A stretch of DNA of 37,717 nucleotides from Albidovulum sp. (GCA_030837785.1 JAUQYA010000106.1:1-37717), one strand, 5' to 3'. Positions 23,501-31,726 are shown, counted from the first letter of the stretch. Numbers and translations: made by a program. Notes: generated from the letters alone by a model not told the origin.

Positions 23501-24520
23501 TCAGCCGCCGCAAATTCCCTGCAGGGCCACCCAGTCGGTGTCGTCGAGCACGGGGCGTTCCGGCCTGCGGTCGCGGAAGGGATCGGCCTCGATCAGGGGC
23601 AGCACGCTCTCTCCGCTCGGGTCGCGCGACCAGGCATAGGGGGAGGACCGCACTCCCGCCGCCGCGAACCGGTCGAGAAGGGCCTTGTCGGGCAGGGTCG
23701 GCGTGGGCTGTCGCAACGCCCCTTCGCCGAAACCGGCGACGGCCCCCTTTGGCAGGTCGCCGGTGGTGAGCAGGGTCAGCGTTGCCCGCAGCCCGGCATG
23801 GCCGAGCAGCGCCACCAGCGGATCGGCCTCGGTCGCGCCAAGGTCGGCCGCCAGAACCTCGCCGGCGGCCACCTCGGGCGTGTCGGACGCCTCCACCAGG
23901 CTGCGCGACAGCACGATGATCCCGCCCGGAAGCGCGACCGAACGGTCAACGCCCTCGGGCACGACGTAAATTTCGCCCTCGGGGCCGAGAAGCCGGCCAT
24001 GAAGCCGGGCCAGCGCCTCCTGGCCCTCGGCCGCGGCGCAGGGAATGCCGGTGAGCCGGGTCAGATCGGCCAGCGCCATCCGCCCGACCTCCTGCCGCTT
24101 GGTGAAAGGAAGCGAGGCCGCCGTGTGCCGCACCAGCGCCCCCGGCATCCAGAAGACCAGCGCGCCCAGCACCGAGGCGAGCCCCGCGCCCAGAAGGATC
24201 GAGCGCAGCCTGCCGGGATGGGGCCGCCGTGCCTCGATCAGGCGATGGACCTTGGCGATGGCCGCGATCATCGCCTCGTCGTCGATTTCCAGTTCCTCGT
24301 CGGCATCGGGGGCGGGGGCATAGCGGGCGGGAACGGAAGGCCCGGCCAGCCTGACGATCGCCGGCAGCGACCAGTGGGTCAGCGCGCGCCCGCTCTTCGC
24401 CTCGGCGATCACCAGCGTCGCGTCGCCGAAGGACACGATGACCTCGCGCCGCTGGCCCGCGGGGCCATCGCGCCAAAGGCCGGTGCATTCCAGCCGCTCG
24501 TATTCGTGAAGCGCCGTCAT
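23501..24520 (-). CDS. M48-peptidase-like membrane protein with lost zinc motif
   Basis: The 339-residue product has an N-terminal soluble domain (1-95), one membrane helix (about 106-126) and a C-terminal domain. The latter resembles M48 peptidases: VDRSVALPGGIIVLSRSLVEASDTPEVAAGEVLA parallels the M48 pattern of NAFALPGG..., GLL... and AgVLAHELGH. Where the metal motif HELGH should be, the protein reads ADLGA (within residues 222-231), so both His and the Glu are replaced. It cannot be a normal zinc protease and may be a structural or sensing relative. The start is taken at the ATG at 24520; the ribosome site is weak. It lies 96 bases downstream of the acyl-CoA synthetase gene. Confidence 0.65.
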   Translation of the reverse strand: MTALHEYERLECTGLWRDGPAGQRREVIVSFGDATLVIAEAKSGRALTHWSLPAIVRLAGPSVPARYAPAPDADEELEIDDEAMIAAIAKVHRLIEARRPHPGRLRSILLGAGLASVLGALVFWMPGALVRHTAASLPFTKRQEVGRMALADLTRLTGIPCAAAEGQEALARLHGRLLGPEGEIYVVPEGVDRSVALPGGIIVLSRSLVEASDTPEVAAGEVLAADLGATEADPLVALLGHAGLRATLTLLTTGDLPKGAVAGFGEGALRQPTPTLPDKALLDRFAAAGVRSSPYAWSRDPSGESVLPLIEADPFRDRRPERPVLDDTDWVALQGICGG

Positions 24521-24616
24521 CGGCGGGCGGGCCTGCTCTCTGCCTCTCGTGGCCCGACGATACCGGATGCGGCCCCGCCAAACAATGCGGCCGAACAATG
24601 CGCGCCGCGCCGCGCG

Positions 24617-26242
24617 TCAGATCATCTTCGCCACGGCGCGCAGCTCGAACTTCTGGATCTTGCCGGTCGAGGTCTTGGGCAGGTCGCAGAAGACGACATG
24701 CTTCGGCGTCTTGAAACCGGCGAGGCGCGCACGGGCGAAGGCGATCAGCTCCGCTTCCGTGGTGGTCTGTCCCTCCTTCAGCTCGACGAAGGCGCAGGGC
24801 ACCTCGCCCCATTTCTCGTCGGGCTTGGCGACCACGGCGCAGAGCGACACCGCCGGGTGGTGCATCAGCGCCCCCTCCACCTCGACCGAGGAGACGTTCT
24901 CGCCGCCCGAGATGATGATGTCCTTCGACCGGTCGGTGATCTTGATGTAGCCGTCCTCGTGCAGGAAGGCGATGTCGCCGGATCGGAACCAGCCGCCGCG
25001 GAAGGCCTCTTCGGTGGCCGCGGGGTTGCGGTAGTAGCCCTTCATCACCGCGTTGCCGCGGATGAAGATCTCGCCAAGCGCCTGGCCGTCGCGCGGCACC
25101 GGCGCGCCGTCGTCCCTGCGCACGGTGATGTCCTCCATCATCGGCATGGCCACGCCGGTCCGCGCCTTGATCGCCGCGCGCTGGTCGTGGGCAAGTCCGT
25201 CCCAGTTGGCGCGCCAGAGGCATTCGGTGACGTGGCCGAAGGTTTCGGTCAGGCCGTAGACCTGGGTGACGTTGAAGCCCAGGGGCTCGATCGCGGCCAG
25301 CGTCGCGGCGGGGGGCGGCGCGCCGGCGGTGAAGACCTCGACCACATGGTCGAACCGGCGCCGATCCTCCGCCTTGGCGTTGATGATCGTGTTGAGCACG
25401 ATCGGCGCGCCGCCGAAATGGGTGACGCCTTCCTCGGCGATGGCGGCGTAGATGGCCTTCGCGGTGATGTCGCGGCAGCAGACGACGGTGCCGCCGAGGA
25501 GCGGGATCATCCAGGTATGGCACCAGCCGTTGCAGTGGAAGAGCGGCACGATCGTCAGATAGACCGGGTGCAGCACCATGCGCCAGCTCACCACCGTCCC
25601 CATCGTCATCAGATAGGCGCCGCGGTGGTGGTAAACCACGCCCTTCGGCCGCCCGGTGGTGCCCGAGGTGTAGTTGAGCGCGATCGATTCCCATTCGTCG
25701 GCCGGCATCGCCCAGGCCGCGGAAGGGTCACCCTCGGCCAGAAGCTCCTCGTATTCCAGATAGTGACCCGAGGCGGCGATCCCCGCCTCCGGATCGGCCA
25801 CCTCGATGATCTGGGGCGCGGGGCCGGTCATCGCCTTGATCGCCGCTTCGGCGAGCGGCACGAAGGCCGCGTCGACCAGAACCATCTTCGCGCCGCCATG
25901 TCCGAAGATGTAGCCGACGGTGTCGGGGTCGAGCCGCGTGTTGATCGTGTTGAGGATCGCGCCCGCGGCCGGCACCCCGAAATGCGCCTCGGCCTGCGCC
26001 GGCAGGTTCGGCAGAAGCGTCGCGACGACGTCACCCGGTGCGATGCCCCGGCGGGCGAGCGCCGAGGCGAGCCGGCTGACGCGGGCGTGATAGTCGGCGT
26101 AGCTCCGCCGCGTCCGGCCGTAGACGATGGCGGTGCGCCCGGCAAAGAGATCGGCCGCCCGGGCGAGATGCGACAACGGCGTGAGGGGCACGAAATTCGC
26201 CCGGTTCCTCTCCAGTCCCGTCTCGTCCGGCAGCCAGCCCAT
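24617..26242 (-). CDS. AMP-forming acyl-CoA synthetase (short/medium-chain, DmdB/AlkK-like)
   Basis: The 541-residue ligase shows LNYTSGTTGRPKGVVYHHRG, the VYGLTETFGH acid-binding motif, the GDIAFLHEDGYIKITDRSKDIIISGGENVSS hinge and a C-terminal PKTSTGKIQKFELR with the catalytic Lys. The order and spacing match the group that includes AlkK medium-chain ligases and DmdB methylmercaptopropionyl-CoA ligases; the two cannot be separated from sequence alone. It activates free acids for the beta-oxidation genes a few kb downstream in the window. The ATG at 26242 follows GGGGAGGAG. It is divergent from the EamA transporter gene. Confidence 0.87.
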   Translation of the reverse strand: MGWLPDETGLERNRANFVPLTPLSHLARAADLFAGRTAIVYGRTRRSYADYHARVSRLASALARRGIAPGDVVATLLPNLPAQAEAHFGVPAAGAILNTINTRLDPDTVGYIFGHGGAKMVLVDAAFVPLAEAAIKAMTGPAPQIIEVADPEAGIAASGHYLEYEELLAEGDPSAAWAMPADEWESIALNYTSGTTGRPKGVVYHHRGAYLMTMGTVVSWRMVLHPVYLTIVPLFHCNGWCHTWMIPLLGGTVVCCRDITAKAIYAAIAEEGVTHFGGAPIVLNTIINAKAEDRRRFDHVVEVFTAGAPPPAATLAAIEPLGFNVTQVYGLTETFGHVTECLWRANWDGLAHDQRAAIKARTGVAMPMMEDITVRRDDGAPVPRDGQALGEIFIRGNAVMKGYYRNPAATEEAFRGGWFRSGDIAFLHEDGYIKITDRSKDIIISGGENVSSVEVEGALMHHPAVSLCAVVAKPDEKWGEVPCAFVELKEGQTTTEAELIAFARARLAGFKTPKHVVFCDLPKTSTGKIQKFELRAVAKMI

Positions 26243-26336
26243 GGTCTCCTCCCCCTCCGCGAAAGGTCGCTATTGGACGCGCATTGTTACCGATGCGCCG
26301 CTTTATGGGAATGAGCAAGCGACACCCGGTGAGACG

Positions 26337-27272
26337 ATGACGACCATTGCCGACCCCGCCCACGGAACCCGGACCCTCGCCGCGGCGGGCTTCATCTTCG
26401 TCTATGCGATGGTGATCGGCTTCACCGACAACTACGTCCGCGTGATTGCCGAGGACGGCGGGCTCTGGCAGTTCCATGCGACACGGATGGTGATGGCCGT
26501 CGCGCTCCTTGCCGGGGCGGCACCGCTCCTCGGCTTCGACCTGCGCCCGCGCCGCCCTGCCGCCGTGGCGTTCAGAAGCGTGCTTCACGGCACCGCGATG
26601 ATGATCTACTTCGGCTGCCTCGCCTTCCTGCCGGTGGCGACGGCCGCGGCCGGGCTCTTCACCGCGCCGATCTTCACGCTGCTGATCTCTCGCTTCGCCT
26701 ATGGCCAGCGGATCGGGCCGTTCCGCATCCTCGCGGTCGCAATCGGATTTCTCGGCGTCCTGATGGTGCTGAGGCCGGGACAGGGCGGCGCCCTGGGGCC
26801 GGCGACCTTCCTTCCGGTGGCGGCGGGCGCGCTCTATGCGCTCGGCAACATCGCGACGAAGACCTGGTGCGCGGGCGAGCGCGCCGAGGTCATGCTCGCG
26901 GGCTTCTTCGTGGCGCTCGGAACCTTCGGCCTCATCGGGATGGGCGTGCTCGCCCTCTGGCAGCCCGCCGTGCCCGAGGGGCAGGAGGGCTTCGTCCTGC
27001 GCGGGATGGTCTGGCCCACCGGCCGCTTCCTGTTCTGGACCTTCGTGCAGGCGGCGGGATCGCTCGTCGCGGTCGGCATGATGATCCGCGCCTACCAGGT
27101 GGCGGATGCGGGCCGGGTGGCGATCCTCGAATACGTGATCCTGCCCGCCTCGGCGTTCTGGACCTGGGCGATCTGGGGCGAGACGCTGGGGCCCCTCGCG
27201 GTCGCCGGCGTGCTCCTGATCTTCGCCGCGGGGCTCATCATCACGCTACGCGGTCGCCAGGGGCGGCGATGA
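26337..27272 (+). CDS. DMT-superfamily (EamA) transporter
   Basis: The 311-residue integral membrane protein has about ten hydrophobic helices in two EamA-type halves. The first half ends near GFLGVLMVLRPGQGG; the second runs from FLPVAAGALYALGNIATK to VLLIFAAGLIITLRG. EamA proteins export or import small metabolites such as amino acids; the substrate is not readable. The ATG at 26337 follows GTGAGACG. Its stop overlaps the start of the sulfotransferase-like gene (ATGA), which implies coupled translation. Confidence 0.88.
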   Translation: MTTIADPAHGTRTLAAAGFIFVYAMVIGFTDNYVRVIAEDGGLWQFHATRMVMAVALLAGAAPLLGFDLRPRRPAAVAFRSVLHGTAMMIYFGCLAFLPVATAAAGLFTAPIFTLLISRFAYGQRIGPFRILAVAIGFLGVLMVLRPGQGGALGPATFLPVAAGALYALGNIATKTWCAGERAEVMLAGFFVALGTFGLIGMGVLALWQPAVPEGQEGFVLRGMVWPTGRFLFWTFVQAAGSLVAVGMMIRAYQVADAGRVAILEYVILPASAFWTWAIWGETLGPLAVAGVLLIFAAGLIITLRGRQGRR

Positions 27273-27922
27273 TCCTGTCGCGGGCGCGGCGCTACATCTT
27301 CGTCCATATCCCCAAGACCGGCGGCACCGCGCTGACGCTCGCGCTCGAGGCGCGCGCGGCGCGCGACGATGTGATCCTGTCCGACACGCCGAAGGGCCGG
27401 GCGCGGCGGCGGCTCAAGGGGGTGCAATCCGCGGGCAGGCTCTGGAAGCATTCGACGCTCGCGGACCTCCGGGGCCTTGCCACCGAGGCGGAGATCGAAG
27501 GCTTCTTCGTCTTCACCCTCGTCCGCAACCCCTGGGACCGGATGGTCAGCTACTACCACTGGCTCCGCGGCCAGCGCTTTGCCCACCCGGCGGTGGCCCT
27601 CGCCCGCGCCACCGATTTCGCGGGCTTCCTCGCCGCGCCCGCGACGCAGGCCGCGCTCACCGCGCATCCCTACGCCAGTTACGTCACTACCGCGGGGGGC
27701 GAGGAACGTTGCGACCTCTTCCTGCCGCTCGAGCACTTCGGCGAGGACGCGGCCGCGCTTGAGGCCTATCTCGGCTTCCGCCTGCATCCGCTCGCGGTTG
27801 CCAACGCCTCGGCGCGGGCCCGCGACTGGCGGGGCTACTACACCGATGCGGCGGCCGAGACGGTCGCGCGGCTCTGCGCCCCGGACATCGCCCGCTTCGG
27901 CTACCGGTTCGACCCCGGCTAG
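27269..27922 (+). CDS. Sulfotransferase family 2 protein
   Basis: The 217-residue product carries the PAPS-binding signatures of carbohydrate-type sulfotransferases: IPKTGGTAL near residue 14 (5'-phosphosulfate loop) and LVRNPWDRMVSYYHWL near residue 85 (3'-phosphate loop). It would move sulfate from PAPS to a hydroxyl or amino group, perhaps on a glycan or lipid. No signal peptide is seen, so it is probably cytosolic. The ATG at 27269 overlaps the transporter stop. A GC-hairpin repeat follows directly after its stop. Confidence 0.82.
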   Translation: MILSRARRYIFVHIPKTGGTALTLALEARAARDDVILSDTPKGRARRRLKGVQSAGRLWKHSTLADLRGLATEAEIEGFFVFTLVRNPWDRMVSYYHWLRGQRFAHPAVALARATDFAGFLAAPATQAALTAHPYASYVTTAGGEERCDLFLPLEHFGEDAAALEAYLGFRLHPLAVANASARARDWRGYYTDAAAETVARLCAPDIARFGYRFDPG

Positions 27923-27923
27923 G

Positions 27924-27976
27924 CGTCTTCCGTTTCAAAGTATCCCGCGGGGGTCCGGGGGCGCGAAGCCCCCGGG
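27924..27976 (+). repeat. GC-hairpin repeat, copy 1 (likely terminator)
   Basis: It begins one base after the sulfotransferase stop and contains a perfect hairpin CCGGGGGC-GCGAA-GCCCCCGG (27955-27975). Ahead of it is a short AT-rich tag (GTTTCAAAGTATCCCGCGGGGG). It matches the minus strand of 33293-33241 over about 50 ungapped bases (36 identical). It lies between convergent genes, where it could terminate both. Confidence 0.7.
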
Positions 27977-28001
27977 GCGCGCGGGTCCCGGGGGCCTGCC
28001 C

Positions 28002-30200
28002 TCAGGCCGCCTTCGCGCCGGCCCCGAAGCGGGTGTAGAAGCTCTGCCCCTTCGCCGCCATCTCGACGAGCAGCTTCGGCGCCGCGAAGCGCGGGCCCTT
28101 GGCGGCAAGTGCTGCGCAGATTTCCACGGCCCTCTCCGCGCCGATGATGTCGAGCCAGGAGAACGGCCCGCCCGACCAGGGTGCGAAGCCCCAGCCGAGG
28201 ATCGCGCCGACGTCGCCCTCGCGGATGTCCTCCAGAACGCCCTCCTCCAGCGCCCGCACCGCTTCCAGCGCCTGCACCATGATCAGCCGCTGCTGCACCT
28301 CGGTCAGGTCGGGTTGTGCCTCCGCCACCGGCCAGAGGTCCGCCAGCCCCTCCCAGAGCCCGAGCCTGCCGCCCCTGCCGTCATAGGCGTAGAAGCCCGC
28401 ATTGGCCTTGCGCCCAAGACGCCCCTTGTCCGCCATCGCGAACAGCACCGCGTCCACCGCCCCGTCGGGATAGGCCGCGCCCATCGCCGCCTTCGTCGCC
28501 CTGGCGATCTTCACGCCGAGGTCGATCGAGGTCTCGTCGACGAGTTGCAGCGGCCCGACCGGGAAGCCGAGGAGCTTGGCCGCGTTCTCGATCAGCGCCG
28601 GCTCCACCCCTTCGGCCACCATCCGCAGCCCCTCGTTGATGTAGGGGATGATGCAGCGGTTGGCATAGAAGAAGCGGGCGTCGTTGACCACGATCGGGGT
28701 CTTGCGGATCTGGCGCACGAAATCCAGCGCCTTGGCCACGGCGATGTCGCCGGTTTCCCGGCCCCTGATGATCTCGACCAGCATCATCTTGTCGACGGGG
28801 GAGAAGAAGTGGATGCCGATGAACTGCCCCGGCCGCGTCGAGGCCTTCGCCAGATCGGTGATCGGCAGGGTCGAGGTGTTGGTGGCGAAGATCGCGGCCG
28901 CGGGGATCACCGCCTCGGCCTGTGCGGTCACACCGGCCTTGACCTTCATGTCCTCGAACACCGCCTCCACCACCAGATCGCAGCCCGAAAGCGCGCCGTA
29001 GTCGGTCGTCGCCGTGATCCGGCCGAGCACTTCGGCCTTCTTCTCCGCCGTCACCTTGCCGCGCTTCATCCCCTTGTCGAGAAGCTCCGCGGAATGCATG
29101 CGGCCTCGGTCCGCCGCCTCCTGCGTGGCGTCGATCAGCACCACCTCGATCCCGGCGTTCGCCGCGACATGGGCGATGCCCGCGCCCATCATGCCGGCGC
29201 CGAGCACGCCGAGCTTCCTCACCGTCTGGTCGGGAACCTTCGGCCGGTTCGCCCCCTTCTCCAGTGCCTCCTTGTTGAGGAAGAGCGAGCGGATCATCGC
29301 CGAGGAGGACGGGTCCATGAGCACGGAGGTGAACCAGCGCGCCTCGATCCTCAGCGCGGTGTCGAAGGGCACCAGCGCGCCCTCGTAGACCGCCGAAAGG
29401 AGCGCCTTGGCCGCCGGATAGACGCCCTGTGTCTTGCCGAGCACCATCGCGTTGGCGCCGACGAAGGTCATGAAGCCCGCCGGATGGTAGGGCGCGCCGC
29501 CGGGCATCTTCCAGCCCTTCTGGTCCCAGGGCTTGACGATCTCGGCGTCGCCAGCCGACAGCACCCATTCCTTCGCGCGCGCCAGCAGCGCTTCGGGCGC
29601 CACCACCTCGTCGATCAGCCCCGCCGCCTTTGCCGCCTTCGGCTCCAGCATCTTGCCTTCCAGCAGCACCGGCGCCGCCGCCATCGCGCCGACCATCCGG
29701 CTGTAGCGCGTGGTGCCGCCGCCGCCGGGAAAGAGGCCGACGAGAATCTCCGGCAGGCCGATCTTCGCCTTGGGGTTGTCCGCCATGAAGCGGCGATGGC
29801 AGGCGAGCGCGATCTCGGTGCCGATCCCGGCCGAGGTGCCGGGAATGGCGCAGGCGACGGGCTTGCCCCCTTTCAGGGTCTTCGGGTCCATTCCCGCGCG
29901 CTCGAGATTCCTGAGGATATGGTGGCCCGACATGGTGAAATCGAAGAGCGCCTGTGCCGGGTTTTCGCCCGCCGCTTGCCGGATCGAGGCCAGCACGTTC
30001 AGGTCCATCCCCCCGGCGAAATCGTTCTTGCCGGAGGTCACGACGATGCCCTTCACCGCCGGGTCGGCGAGCGCCTTGTCGACCATCCCGCTGACCAGCG
30101 CGAAACCCTCGCGGCTCATCACGTTCATCGACTTTCCCGGCACGTCCCAGGTGATCGTGGCGACGCCGTCGGCATCGACTGCATAGGTGAAATCGGTCAT
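28002..30200 (-). CDS. fadJ: Multifunctional enoyl-CoA hydratase / 3-hydroxyacyl-CoA dehydrogenase
   Basis: The 732-residue FadB/FadJ-type enzyme has an N-terminal crotonase domain (about 1-190) with the oxyanion GTSAGIGTEIAL segment and two glutamates (GTE; LPEILVGLFPGGGG). A Rossmann domain follows (about 328-500) with LGVLGAGMMGAG and the HFFSPVDKM region holding the catalytic His. C-terminal helical domains complete it, with RKANAGFYAY. It performs hydration and NAD-dependent oxidation in beta-oxidation. The start overlaps the cupin 2 stop (ATGA), so it is the last gene of the thiolase-cupin operon. Whether it is FadB- or FadJ-like in use is not decided here. Confidence 0.9.
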   Translation of the reverse strand: MTDFTYAVDADGVATITWDVPGKSMNVMSREGFALVSGMVDKALADPAVKGIVVTSGKNDFAGGMDLNVLASIRQAAGENPAQALFDFTMSGHHILRNLERAGMDPKTLKGGKPVACAIPGTSAGIGTEIALACHRRFMADNPKAKIGLPEILVGLFPGGGGTTRYSRMVGAMAAAPVLLEGKMLEPKAAKAAGLIDEVVAPEALLARAKEWVLSAGDAEIVKPWDQKGWKMPGGAPYHPAGFMTFVGANAMVLGKTQGVYPAAKALLSAVYEGALVPFDTALRIEARWFTSVLMDPSSSAMIRSLFLNKEALEKGANRPKVPDQTVRKLGVLGAGMMGAGIAHVAANAGIEVVLIDATQEAADRGRMHSAELLDKGMKRGKVTAEKKAEVLGRITATTDYGALSGCDLVVEAVFEDMKVKAGVTAQAEAVIPAAAIFATNTSTLPITDLAKASTRPGQFIGIHFFSPVDKMMLVEIIRGRETGDIAVAKALDFVRQIRKTPIVVNDARFFYANRCIIPYINEGLRMVAEGVEPALIENAAKLLGFPVGPLQLVDETSIDLGVKIARATKAAMGAAYPDGAVDAVLFAMADKGRLGRKANAGFYAYDGRGGRLGLWEGLADLWPVAEAQPDLTEVQQRLIMVQALEAVRALEEGVLEDIREGDVGAILGWGFAPWSGGPFSWLDIIGAERAVEICAALAAKGPRFAAPKLLVEMAAKGQSFYTRFGAGAKAA

Positions 30201-30667
30201 TTGCTGCTTTCTTCCTTCGGATAGGGGGTACCGTCGAGATGGACGTAGCCCCGGGGCGTCGCCAGAAGGTCGAGGCCAGGGTAGTGGCAGACATTCGCGG
30301 AGTCGCGGCTGCCGACGATCAGGTAGGCGGCGGGCGCCTCACCGTGATTTCTCAGGCAATGCGCGACCGGCACGCCCGCCTTCCAGCAGCAGGCGTCACC
30401 CGCGCCGATGACCGTCTCCACCCCGTCCTCGACCACGGTCAGCGTGCCCGAGAGCATGTAGAGAAATTCGTCCTCGCGCTCCTCCCAGTGCATCTGCGAG
30501 CTCTGGCCGCCGGGCATCAGCGTCTCGACCGCGGCGCCGAACTGGGTCAGCCCGCCCGCCTCGGTGATATGGCGATAGCGCAGATTCCCGCGCCCGAGGT
30601 TGAAGGGGTCGGGATAGCCGGAGACGCCCTCGACCTCGGGCACGCTCCCCTTGCGGAAGATCGCCAC
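30197..30667 (-). CDS. Cupin-fold protein 2 (paralogue of cupin 1)
   Basis: The 156-residue single-domain cupin starts at a GTG at 30667, behind GGGAGG. Metal motif 1 reads H60-W-E62..E67 (MHWEEREDEF): the second His of the usual HxH is Glu. Motif 2 keeps His103 and Asn107 (AHCLRN). It is clearly paralogous to cupin 1, sharing AGGLTQFGA, VETL.PG, EDEFLY, the CWKAGV block and a VGSRDS / VGTRAA region. The closest description I can give is the COG3837-like cupin group, with no known reaction. It sits just before fadJ, with overlapping stop and start. A direct role on an acyl-CoA intermediate is possible but only inferred from position. Confidence 0.8.
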   Translation of the reverse strand: MAIFRKGSVPEVEGVSGYPDPFNLGRGNLRYRHITEAGGLTQFGAAVETLMPGGQSSQMHWEEREDEFLYMLSGTLTVVEDGVETVIGAGDACCWKAGVPVAHCLRNHGEAPAAYLIVGSRDSANVCHYPGLDLLATPRGYVHLDGTPYPKEESSK

Positions 30668-30670
30668 GGG

Positions 30671-30772
30671 TCACACCCTCCCGATGGTCATGCTCGCGCC
30701 GATGCCGGCGGGCCAAAGCTGGAGGACGGCGGGCCAAAGCTGGAGGACGGCGGGGGCGGGCCGGTCAGTCAT
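30671..30772 (-). CDS. 33-codon sORF with thiolase-like tail; possible gene remnant
   Basis: The ATG at 30772 overlaps the stop of the SnoaL-like gene by eight bases, and the stop at 30671 is three bases before the cupin 2 start. The peptide has an exact seven-residue duplication, AVLQLWP twice, and ends AGIGASMTIGRV. That end lines up with the thiolase C terminus (SGMGAATIIERL). At DNA level 33 of 41 ungapped bases match 31726-31766, including both stop codons. It is either a relic of a duplicated thiolase 3' end that still keeps translation coupled, or a young small protein. There is a G-rich stretch but no clear Shine-Dalgarno. Confidence 0.4.
   Translation of the reverse strand: MTDRPAPAVLQLWPAVLQLWPAGIGASMTIGRV
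30707..30748. repeat. Exact 21-bp tandem duplication inside the sORF
   Basis: GGCGGGCCAAAGCTGGAGGAC occurs at 30707-30727 and again at 30728-30748. The unit is seven codons, so the frame of the overlapping sORF is kept and its peptide repeats AVLQLWP. It lies between the SnoaL-like gene and cupin 2. Confidence 0.9.
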
Positions 30773-31268
30773 GACGGCCCGCCCCCGCGGGGTGAAACGG
30801 GAGCCGGTCGGGCTGGCGCCCGGCCGTCGGGAAGGTGAAGGGCAGCGCATCGTTCACGATCGCGTAGCGAGCCTCGCAGAACCGCCAGAAGGTGCCGTCC
30901 GACAGAAGCGTCTGGCTTGCCACATAGGACGGCGCGACGCGCTCCGCGTCGCGGATGATGTGGGTGTAATGGGTGCCGGAGATGCGGTGCCGGGTGACAT
31001 AATCCGCCCTGCGCGCAAGGCGGATGTAGTCGGTCACGCCCTGCCGCCGGAACCCGCCCGAGACGCAGAGGAGCGTGGCCCTCAGATCGTCGGTCGTCGT
31101 CAGGTCGAACCGCTTCGTCTCGGTGTGGATCGTGTAGGGCGTGGTGACGGCCGAAAGATACTGCTCCACATCGCCCCGGATCACCGCGTCCGAGACGAAA
31201 TCGAGCATCGCCTGGTAGATGTCGAGCGGGTCGACCATTCCCTGAAGCCGTGGCGGCTGGATCGTCAT
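30765..31268 (-). CDS. NTF2/SnoaL-like protein
   Basis: The 167-residue product looks like a member of the SnoaL/NTF2-like fold: an initial helix (DIYQAMLDFVSDAVIRGDVEQYLSAV), then DTT-type strands (PYTIHTETKRFDL) and a long strand pair (RISGTHYTHIIRDAERVAPSYVASQTLL, DGTFWRFCEARYAIVND). Members bind small hydrophobic ligands and can be isomerases, hydratases or simple binding proteins. The ATG at 31268 overlaps the cupin 1 stop (ATGA). The C-terminal tail is Pro/Arg-rich and has no fold signal. Family assignment is by pattern only, so it is less certain than its neighbours. Confidence 0.6.
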   Translation of the reverse strand: MTIQPPRLQGMVDPLDIYQAMLDFVSDAVIRGDVEQYLSAVTTPYTIHTETKRFDLTTTDDLRATLLCVSGGFRRQGVTDYIRLARRADYVTRHRISGTHYTHIIRDAERVAPSYVASQTLLSDGTFWRFCEARYAIVNDALPFTFPTAGRQPDRLPFHPAGAGRHD

Positions 31269-31726
31269 CCGAGCACACTCCCGTCCCGGCGCGTCCGGCG
31301 GACAACGCCGTTCTCGCGCGGGTAAAGTTTGTCGATGTCGGAATAATGCACCCGGTCGGAGGCCGCCCGGGTGCCGACGACCAGGTAGCTGCACGGAACA
31401 GAGGAGCGGTTGCGGACCTGGTGCCCGTTGGCGACGCCGGCCTTCCAGCAGGCGGCATCGCCGGCATGAAGGACATGGAAGCCATCGTCCTCGATCACCG
31501 TGGCCTCGCCCGAGAACACGTAGAGGAATTCGTCCTCGTTCTCGTGCCAGTGCCGGTCGGACGAGAGGGCGCCCGGCGCGAGCGTCTCGACGAAGGCGCC
31601 GAACTGCGTCAGCCCGCCGGCGTCGCCAAGGCGGAGCGAGGAGCGGCCCTTCATCTGCGAGGCATAGGGCTCGGGGTAGATGGAGCCGGTCTTCACCGGG
31701 CATTTCGACTGGTCGATGACGCCCAT
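31265..31726 (-). CDS. Cupin-fold protein 1
   Basis: The 153-residue cupin starts at the ATG at 31726, which shares bases with the thiolase stop (TGATG); a GTG three bases earlier is also possible. Motif 1 is complete: H59-W-H61..E66 (RHWHENEDEFLY). Motif 2 has His102 (GHQVRN), so a divalent metal can be bound. It is paralogous to cupin 2. Possible activities in this fold include dioxygenase, isomerase or ligand sensing; none is shown. Its place directly after thiolase, inside a beta-oxidation operon, is the main clue to its role. Confidence 0.82.
   Translation of the reverse strand: MGVIDQSKCPVKTGSIYPEPYASQMKGRSSLRLGDAGGLTQFGAFVETLAPGALSSDRHWHENEDEFLYVFSGEATVIEDDGFHVLHAGDAACWKAGVANGHQVRNRSSVPCSYLVVGTRAASDRVHYSDIDKLYPRENGVVRRTRRDGSVLG

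Noticed and set aside
27477..30224. 915-codon plus-strand open frame across fadJ
   Set aside because: It is antisense to a clear FadB/FadJ enzyme and also crosses the sulfotransferase end and the hairpin repeat. Its composition is His/Arg-rich, as expected of a shadow frame.
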